The notes below the pieces were generated by a model, which saw only the letters and a list, made by a program, of their open reading frames with translations, was not told the origin of the DNA and searched no databases. A stretch of 19,035 bases of DNA from Proteobacteria bacterium UBA6729 (GTDB lineage Bacteria; Pseudomonadota; Gammaproteobacteria; Porifericomitales; Porifericomitaceae): positions 7,205 to 26,239 of the forward strand of contig DKIB01000036.1 in the NCBI GenBank assembly GCA_002454015.1, read 5' to 3'. Both the position numbers and the translations under genes were made by a program. This document shows, one piece after another, positions 13,954-19,035 of this stretch (position 1 is the first letter of the stretch; every line of letters begins with the position of its first letter).

Positions 13954-15734
13954 GTTACAAGGTTATCGATCACTGCTACGATGTGGTCGTGGTCGGGGCT
14001 GGCGGCGCCGGACTGCGAGCCACGCTGGGCATGGCCGCCAAGGGCCTGTCTACGGCCTGTATCACCAAGGTGTTTCCGACCCGCAGCCATACCGTTGCGG
14101 CCCAGGGCGGCATCAGTGCTGCCCTGGGCAACATGGGGGAGGACGACTGGCGCTGGCACATGTACGACACCGTAAAGGGCTCTGACTGGCTGGGTGATCA
14201 GGATGCGATTGAGTACATGTGTCGTGAGGCAGCCGCCTCGGTGATTGAACTGGAGCACTATGGCGTGCCCTTCTCGCGCACTGAAGACGGCCATATCTAC
14301 CAGCGCGCCTTCGGCGGCATGACCACGCACTTCGGCGAGGGCACCGCCCAGCGCACCTGTGCTGCGGCAGATCGCACCGGGCACGCCATCCTGCATGCCC
14401 TGTACCAGCAATCACTGAAGCACAACGCCATCTTCTTCATCGAGTACTTTGCGCTGGATCTGCTGATGGATGATGCCGGCTGCTCTCGTGGCATCCTGGC
14501 CTGGTGTCTGGAGGATGGCACCCTGCACCGCTTCCGCGCCCATGCAGTCATCATGGCCACCGGCGGATACGGACGTGCCTACTTTTCCTGCACCTCGGCC
14601 CACACCTGTACCGGCGATGGCAATGCCATGGCACTGCACGCCAACCTGCCCCTGCAGGATATGGAATTCATCCAGTTTCATCCGACCGGCATCTACAATG
14701 CCGGCTGTCTGATCACCGAGGGCGCCCGCGGCGAAGGGGGCTACCTGCAAAACTCCGAGGGGGAACGTTTCATGAAGCGCTACGCACCCTCCGCCGGCGA
14801 TCTGGCTTCCCGCGATGTGGTCAGCCGGGCGATCACCATGGAGATCCGTGAAGGCCGTGGCCTGGGTGAGCACAAGGATCTGATCCACCTGCATCTGGAA
14901 CATCTGGATGCTGCCGTGATCCAGGAGCGTCTGCCGGGCATTGCCGAATCAGCACGCATCTTTGCCGGGGTGGATGTGACCCGTGAACCCATCCCGGTTA
15001 TCCCGACGGTCCATTACAACATGGGCGGCATCCCCACCAATCATCATGGGCAGGCACTGCAGGTGGTGGACGGTAACCCGGAGACGGTGGTTCCCGGCCT
15101 GTGGGCCATCGGTGAAGCCGCCTGCGTGTCGGTACACGGTGCCAATCGGCTCGGCTCAAACTCACTGCTGGACCTGATTGTGTTCGGGCGGGCCGCGGCC
15201 GAGAGCTGTGCCAGCCTGATCCGCCCCGGGCAGGCCCATCCCGCCCCACCGGCTGACGTGGAACAGCGCATCCTTGATGCCTTTGACCGCATGCGCCATG
15301 CCTCCGGCAGCACCCCCACCGCGGAACTGCGCCTGCGCATGCAGCGCACCATGCAGAGCTATGCCTCGGTGTTCCGCACCGCAGAGGTGTTGAGCAAGGG
15401 CAGCGCCAAGATGGCAGAACTCTGGCAGGGCATGGCGGACATCCGGGTGCAGGATCGCTCCCTGATCTGGAACACCGACCTCGCCGAGACCTGGGAACTG
15501 CGCAACCTGCTTGCCAACGCACTGGTCAGCATCAACAGCGCCCTGAATCGCACGGAAAGTCGGGGTGCACATGCCCGCGAGGATCACCCGGAACGCGACG
15601 ATACAAACTGGCTGAAACATACCCTGTGTCGTCTGGATGTAAACGGCAAGGTCCATTTTGACTACCGCCCCGTGCACATGCGTACCCTGAGTACGGATGT
15701 GCAGCTAATCCCGCCGAAGCCGCGGGTCTATTAA
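13950..15734 (+). CDS. sdhA: Succinate dehydrogenase flavoprotein subunit
   Basis: SdhA oxidises succinate to fumarate in the citric acid cycle, on the cytoplasmic face of the membrane. The 594-residue product has the FAD dinucleotide motif [12 protein letters not shown] (13-24), H47 in [10 protein letters not shown] for covalent FAD attachment, H244 in QFHPTGIY, R288 in SRDVVSRA, H355 in [10 protein letters not shown] and R400 in GANRLGSNS. These correspond to the substrate-binding and proton-relay residues known in E. coli SdhA. The start is a GTG overlapping the sdhD stop (GTGA). It ends 20 bases before sdhB. Fumarate reductase is unlikely given the sdhCDAB order and SDH-type sequence. Confidence 0.97.
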   Translation: MSYKVIDHCYDVVVVGAGGAGLRATLGMAAKGLSTACITKVFPTRSHTVAAQGGISAALGNMGEDDWRWHMYDTVKGSDWLGDQDAIEYMCREAAASVIELEHYGVPFSRTEDGHIYQRAFGGMTTHFGEGTAQRTCAAADRTGHAILHALYQQSLKHNAIFFIEYFALDLLMDDAGCSRGILAWCLEDGTLHRFRAHAVIMATGGYGRAYFSCTSAHTCTGDGNAMALHANLPLQDMEFIQFHPTGIYNAGCLITEGARGEGGYLQNSEGERFMKRYAPSAGDLASRDVVSRAITMEIREGRGLGEHKDLIHLHLEHLDAAVIQERLPGIAESARIFAGVDVTREPIPVIPTVHYNMGGIPTNHHGQALQVVDGNPETVVPGLWAIGEAACVSVHGANRLGSNSLLDLIVFGRAAAESCASLIRPGQAHPAPPADVEQRILDAFDRMRHASGSTPTAELRLRMQRTMQSYASVFRTAEVLSKGSAKMAELWQGMADIRVQDRSLIWNTDLAETWELRNLLANALVSINSALNRTESRGAHAREDHPERDDTNWLKHTLCRLDVNGKVHFDYRPVHMRTLSTDVQLIPPKPRVY

Positions 15735-15754
15735 TGCACTGAGGAGAAAACGCT

Positions 15755-16528
15755 ATGGCTAAATTCAGACTCCCCGCCGCATCCCGGGTACGCCCGGGTA
15801 CCCGGCACACAGAAGCAGGCGGTGGTCAGCGTCGCCGTGTACACGTCTACCGCTGGAACCCGGATCAGGGCGGCAACCCACAACTGGATTGTTACGAGAT
15901 CGATCCGCAACGCTGTGGCCCGATGGTTCTGGATGCCCTGTTCTACATCAAGGATCATCTGGATTCCACCCTTACCTTCCGGCGCTCCTGCAGAGAGGGC
16001 ATCTGTGGCTCCTGCGCCATGAACGTCAACGGTGCCAACACCCTGTCGTGCACGCAGGCCCTCCCCGCCAAAGGCGATATCCATGTATACCCCCTGCCAC
16101 ATATGCCGGTGCTCAAGGATCTGGTGCCTGACATGTCAGGATTCTACGCCCAGTATGCGGCAGTGCGCCCCTGGTTGCGTGCCGACAACCAGCCGCAGGG
16201 CCGCGAGCAGCTGCAGTCTTCGGGGCAGCGCGCTGAACTGGACGGCCTGTATGAGTGCATCCTGTGTGCATGCTGTTCTACCAGTTGCCCCAGTTACTGG
16301 TGGAATGGTGACCGCTATCTGGGCCCGGCCGTCCTGTTGCAGGCCTATCGGTGGATCGTCGACAGCCGCGATCAGGACACGGGGGGGCGCCTGGATGAGC
16401 TGGAGGATCCCTTCAAACTGTTTCGCTGCCACACCATCATGAACTGCACCCAGTCCTGCCCCAAGGGACTGAACCCGGCCCGGGCCATCGCCGAGATCAA
16501 GAAGCTGCTGCTGGCGCGTACCCTCTGA
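15755..16528 (+). CDS. sdhB: Succinate dehydrogenase iron-sulfur subunit
   Basis: SdhB carries electrons from FAD to quinone through three Fe-S clusters. The 257-residue product shows all the Cys ligands: C79, C84, C87 and C99 for [2Fe-2S] ([11 protein letters not shown]), C168, C171, C174 and C235 for [4Fe-4S], and C178, C225 and C231 for [3Fe-4S] ([12 protein letters not shown] and [12 protein letters not shown]). The N-terminal tail (about 28 residues, basic) is a little longer than in E. coli SdhB. This is the only sdh gene here that does not overlap its upstream neighbour; it has a strong GAGGAG Shine-Dalgarno (15741-15746) eight bases before the ATG. Its TGA stop shares one base with the sdhE start. 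Confidence 0.97.
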   Translation: MAKFRLPAASRVRPGTRHTEAGGGQRRRVHVYRWNPDQGGNPQLDCYEIDPQRCGPMVLDALFYIKDHLDSTLTFRRSCREGICGSCAMNVNGANTLSCTQALPAKGDIHVYPLPHMPVLKDLVPDMSGFYAQYAAVRPWLRADNQPQGREQLQSSGQRAELDGLYECILCACCSTSCPSYWWNGDRYLGPAVLLQAYRWIVDSRDQDTGGRLDELEDPFKLFRCHTIMNCTQSCPKGLNPARAIAEIKKLLLARTL

Positions 16529-16779
16529 TGTCCAACGCCGGTACCGAACATCGCCGCTTGTTGTGGAAGTGCAGGCGTGGGTTGCGCGAGACCGGGGTGT
16601 TGCTGGAAGACTTTATGCGCCATCGCTACGATGCGCTGACCCCCCGGGAACGTCGCTGTCTGGCAGTACTGCTGGAGTACCCGGAACCGGAGCTGCTGGC
16701 CTGTATAGTCGGTGAGCAGGCCGCACCGGATGCAACCACCGCACAACTGCTGCAACGCATCCGCGCCGGCAGCAAGTGA
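16528..16779 (+). CDS. sdhE: FAD assembly factor SdhE
   Basis: SdhE (SDHAF2/Sdh5 family) promotes covalent attachment of FAD to SdhA. The 83-residue product has the family length and the signature RGxxE at R17-E21 in KCRRGLRETGVLLEDF, followed by LTPRERRCLAVLLEYPEPELL, the second conserved helix region. It starts at ATG 16528, sharing one base with the sdhB stop (TGATG), and its own stop overlaps ygfZ by four bases. The arrangement indicates translation together with the enzyme it matures. Confidence 0.95.
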   Translation: MSNAGTEHRRLLWKCRRGLRETGVLLEDFMRHRYDALTPRERRCLAVLLEYPEPELLACIVGEQAAPDATTAQLLQRIRAGSK

Positions 16780-17651
16780 CCACGCAACCCGGTCTGGCAG
16801 CAGAGCTGTCGACGCTGGGCGTACTGCGAGTCAGTGGTGCTGATGGCCGTGATTTTCTGCAGCGCATACTCAGCAACCCGGTAGCCGTTGATACGGAACA
16901 CGCCGAGTTCGGTGCCCTGTGCAGGCCCAATGGTCGCACCCTCAGCAACTTTATCCTGTACGAATGGCAGGACAGTCTGCAACTGCTGCTCTCCCTGGAT
17001 CTGCTCACTGCCGTGCAGGCCGAACTCGGCAAGTATGTACTGGCCTCCCGGGTTCGGATCCAGCCCGCCGGGCTGGCCTGCCTGGGCCTGGCAGGCGACC
17101 CCCACCGCCTGCCCACTCAACCCATGCAGGTGCATGGCGAGCTGGAGCACGTGACCATCCGCCTGCCTGGCGCTACCCCGTGGCACCTGCTCTGTGGTCA
17201 GCCGGAGACCCTCAGCACCATCCATGCACAGGCCGTGCAGGCGGGGCTGCCAACCGGGACCGACGCAGCCTGGGCACTGCTGGAGATATCCGCCCGCCTG
17301 GCACGCATCAGCCTGGCCTCCAGCGACAAGCACCTGCCACAGGCACTGGAACTGGACCGGCTGGGTGGCCTGGACTTCAACAAAGGCTGTTACCCGGGAC
17401 AGGAGGTGATCATCCGCCTGCAACACCGCGGCACACTGAAACGTCGCCTCTGCACACTGCGCAGCACGCAGCCCCTGCAGGCCGGTACCCCCATCCTGCT
17501 GCACACCGGGAAACCCGCCGGAGAGGTGGTGCATGCCGCACCGCACCCGGAGGGCGGCAGCCTGGCACTGGCAGTGCTGACTGCCACGGCCATGGCACAG
17601 CCGTTACAGGAAGGCCACACCTTGATTTTGCCGTCCAATCATGGACAATGA
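16776..17651 (+). CDS. ygfZ: Folate-binding Fe-S maintenance protein YgfZ
   Basis: YgfZ is a tetrahydrofolate-binding relative of aminomethyltransferase (GcvT) that supports maintenance of certain Fe-S proteins. The 291-residue product carries the diagnostic KGCYPGQEV (203-211) with the key Cys at C205, and the N-terminal LRVSGADGRDFLQRIL (17-32), a usual opening of the family. It begins at a GTG that overlaps the sdhE stop (GTGA) and ends in ATGA with the next gene. The pairing with sdhE and sdhB is sensible, since SdhB is rich in Fe-S clusters; in E. coli sdhE and ygfZ are also neighbours. Confidence 0.94.
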   Translation: MTTQPGLAAELSTLGVLRVSGADGRDFLQRILSNPVAVDTEHAEFGALCRPNGRTLSNFILYEWQDSLQLLLSLDLLTAVQAELGKYVLASRVRIQPAGLACLGLAGDPHRLPTQPMQVHGELEHVTIRLPGATPWHLLCGQPETLSTIHAQAVQAGLPTGTDAAWALLEISARLARISLASSDKHLPQALELDRLGGLDFNKGCYPGQEVIIRLQHRGTLKRRLCTLRSTQPLQAGTPILLHTGKPAGEVVHAAPHPEGGSLALAVLTATAMAQPLQEGHTLILPSNHGQ

Positions 17652-18211
17652 GAGGGATGAACGCGCCATTGATCCTGCGTCTGGACCTGTCTGGCATCCC
17701 GGTAACCTGGGTGCCCTGGCAGGAGGCTGTGTGCCTGTACTGCCGTGATCTGGTGGCCTGGACCGCCGGGGAGCGGGTGCTGGAATTTCGCGGTGGCTAC
17801 TCACGCAGCAGTGGTCTGCGCTCGCGGATGCGGATCAACTCGATCATCGCCATTCGCCGCGCCCACAGGCGTAGCCGCGGGCGCCGCACCATTCCGCCAC
17901 TGACCAACCGGGAACTGTTCCTGCGCGATGCACACCTGTGCATGTACTGTGGCAATGAGTGCCAGCACCTGACCCGGGATCACGTCACCCCGATCTCGCA
18001 GGGCGGCACGGACTGCTGGTCCAATGTAGTGACCGCCTGCTACCGCTGCAACACCCGCAAGGGCGGACGCACCCCGGAGCAGGCCAATATGCCGCTGCTG
18101 GCGATCCCCTACGCCCCCAACTGGGCTGAGTACCTGGCACTGTCCAACCGCCGTATCCTGGCGGATCAGATGGCATTCCTGCGTACCCGGTTCAGTCAGC
18201 GACGACAGTAA
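17648..18211 (+). CDS. HNH endonuclease-fold protein
   Basis: The 187-residue product has an HNH/zinc-finger domain at about 90-145: CMYC (98-101), the catalytic-like RDH with H112, N126 in CWSNVV, and CYRCNTRKGG with C131 and C134 plus N135. Four Cys probably bind a structural zinc. The N-terminal part (LILRLDLSGIPVTWVPWQEA and the following segment) and the ending NRRILADQMAFL are shared by a widespread, uncharacterised bacterial HNH group. It starts at ATG 17648, overlapping the ygfZ stop (ATGA); a second ATG at 17657 is possible. The frame is open far upstream inside ygfZ, but that is only a shadow. Its role is unknown; DNA cleavage is suggested by the fold only. Confidence 0.85.
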   Translation: MRGMNAPLILRLDLSGIPVTWVPWQEAVCLYCRDLVAWTAGERVLEFRGGYSRSSGLRSRMRINSIIAIRRAHRRSRGRRTIPPLTNRELFLRDAHLCMYCGNECQHLTRDHVTPISQGGTDCWSNVVTACYRCNTRKGGRTPEQANMPLLAIPYAPNWAEYLALSNRRILADQMAFLRTRFSQRRQ

Positions 18212-19035
18212 TGCCGGGGCGTCTGGATCAGGTCCAGGCCCCTGTCATCCCCTGGCTTAACCATACCCTGACCCGACCCGGCACGCTGTCGCTGGCCCAG
18301 GGCATTCCCTGGTTTGGCCCTCCCCCCGAGGTGCATAACGTAGCAGCGCCCACCCACGGCAACTATGGCCCGACCAATGGCCTGCCCGAGTTGCTGGAGG
18401 CACTGCGACAGAAGCTGGCACAGGAAAACAACATCCGGCAGGTCCCCGGTCTGCTGGTCACCGCAGGCTCCAACATGGCGTTCTACTACACGGTACTGGC
18501 TGCCACCAACCCCGGGGATGAGCTGATCCTGCCGCTGCCCAGCTATTTCAATCACGAGATGGCGATCACCATGGCCGGCGCCCGGGTGCGTCACGTGCCC
18601 CTCTCCCCCAACGGCATCCCCGACCCCGCCGCCATTGAACCACTCATCGGCCCCGCCACCCGCGCAGTGGTTACCATCTCTCCCAACAATCCCACCGGGG
18701 TGATCTATCCGGCAGACACCCTGCGCGCCATCAATCAGCTGTGCCAGCACCATGGCCTGCTGCACATCAGTGATGAGGCCTACGAGTACTACACCTACGA
18801 CGCCCAACACTATTCGCCCGCCGCCCGGGCAGCCGACTGTACCGTCTCCCTGTATTCATTCTCCAAGGGCTATGGCATGGCCGGCTGGCGCGTTGGCTAC
18901 ATGGTCTATCCTGAACGCCTGCAACCGGCCCTCACCAAACTGCAGGACACCATCCTGATCTCCCCGCCCATACCCAACCAGCTCGCCGCCCTGGCGGCAC
19001 TGCAACAGGGCAGTCGCTACTGCCGGGAACGGCTG
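18211..19035 (+). CDS. Class I/II PLP-dependent aminotransferase (5' part, cut by window edge)
   Basis: An uninterrupted frame of 275 codons runs from ATG 18211 to the window end. Family members are about 380-400 residues, so roughly two thirds is present. Fold-type I aminotransferase motifs are clear: NYGPTNGLPEL (51-61), SPNNPTGV (157-164) with N160, DEAYEYY (188-194) with D188, and the PLP lysine K219 in SFSKGYGMAGWRVGY with R227. The substrate cannot be named from this part; aspartate-, aromatic-, or methionine-type activities are all possible. The ATG shares one base with the HNH gene stop (TAATG), so it appears to be the next gene in the same coupled string. Confidence 0.92.
   Translation, partial: MPGRLDQVQAPVIPWLNHTLTRPGTLSLAQGIPWFGPPPEVHNVAAPTHGNYGPTNGLPELLEALRQKLAQENNIRQVPGLLVTAGSNMAFYYTVLAATNPGDELILPLPSYFNHEMAITMAGARVRHVPLSPNGIPDPAAIEPLIGPATRAVVTISPNNPTGVIYPADTLRAINQLCQHHGLLHISDEAYEYYTYDAQHYSPAARAADCTVSLYSFSKGYGMAGWRVGYMVYPERLQPALTKLQDTILISPPIPNQLAALAALQQGSRYCRERL

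Noticed and set aside
16919..17647. Upstream extension of the HNH reading frame through most of ygfZ.
   Set aside because: The extension is out of frame with ygfZ, low in complexity and Pro/Arg/His-rich; homology-like sequence begins only at the ATG near 17648.
1..19035. CRISPR arrays, insertion sequences, phage or toxin-antitoxin genes.
   Set aside because: No spaced direct repeats, transposase motifs or terminal repeats were seen; gene content is core metabolism.

Overview
This looks like a chromosomal window from a GC-rich gammaproteobacterium. The grounds are the pilT/pilU to proC-yggT-metX-metW-DUF4426 gene order, which I recall from Pseudomonas and relatives, the divergent exonuclease III/pyrE pair at the place where Pseudomonas carries crc/pyrE, and sdhE with ygfZ behind the succinate dehydrogenase genes. 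The exact lineage cannot be read from the sequence. There are no transposases, phage genes, CRISPR arrays, tRNAs or rRNAs. Coding density is very high and many genes overlap by 1 to 11 bases.

Layout. (1) Bases 1-5651, minus strand: pilT, pilU and a second pilU-like gene, followed with short gaps by mrpC, mrpD and the start of a third proton-antiporter gene cut by the window edge. (2) Bases 5652-5898: a 247-base divergent control region with a predicted pilT promoter containing a run of ten C/G pairs, a leader hairpin, and an AT-rich proC promoter. (3) Bases 5899-9616, plus strand: proC, yggT, metX, metW and a DUF4426 exported protein. (4) Bases 9606-11740: an exonuclease III family gene on minus, pyrE on plus starting two bases inside it, and a secreted DUF4124 protein. 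(5) Bases 11793-12980: metZ. (6) Bases 13038-19035, plus strand: a small SDHAF4-like (DUF1674) gene, sdhC, sdhD, sdhA, sdhB, sdhE, ygfZ, an HNH endonuclease-like gene and the 5' part of a class I/II aminotransferase, nearly all joined by overlapping stop and start codons.

How the genes work together. PilT and PilU are the retraction motors of type IV pili; the extra PilU-like ATPase makes a three-motor set. MetX (with MetW) activates homoserine and MetZ sulfhydrylates the product, so the window encodes a short direct-sulfhydrylation route to homocysteine, probably by O-succinylhomoserine. The sdh cluster encodes the whole complex II plus two different assembly factors (the SDHAF4-like protein and SdhE), and YgfZ, a folate-binding protein linked to Fe-S protein maintenance, is translationally coupled behind them.

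Most of the window is ordinary housekeeping DNA. I do not see a clear new defence or biosynthetic system. The points most worth a second look are the three-motor pilus operon with a C10 tract in its promoter, the catalytically intact ExoIII at the crc position with a start codon overlapping that of pyrE, and the SDHAF4-like gene inside the sdh operon.
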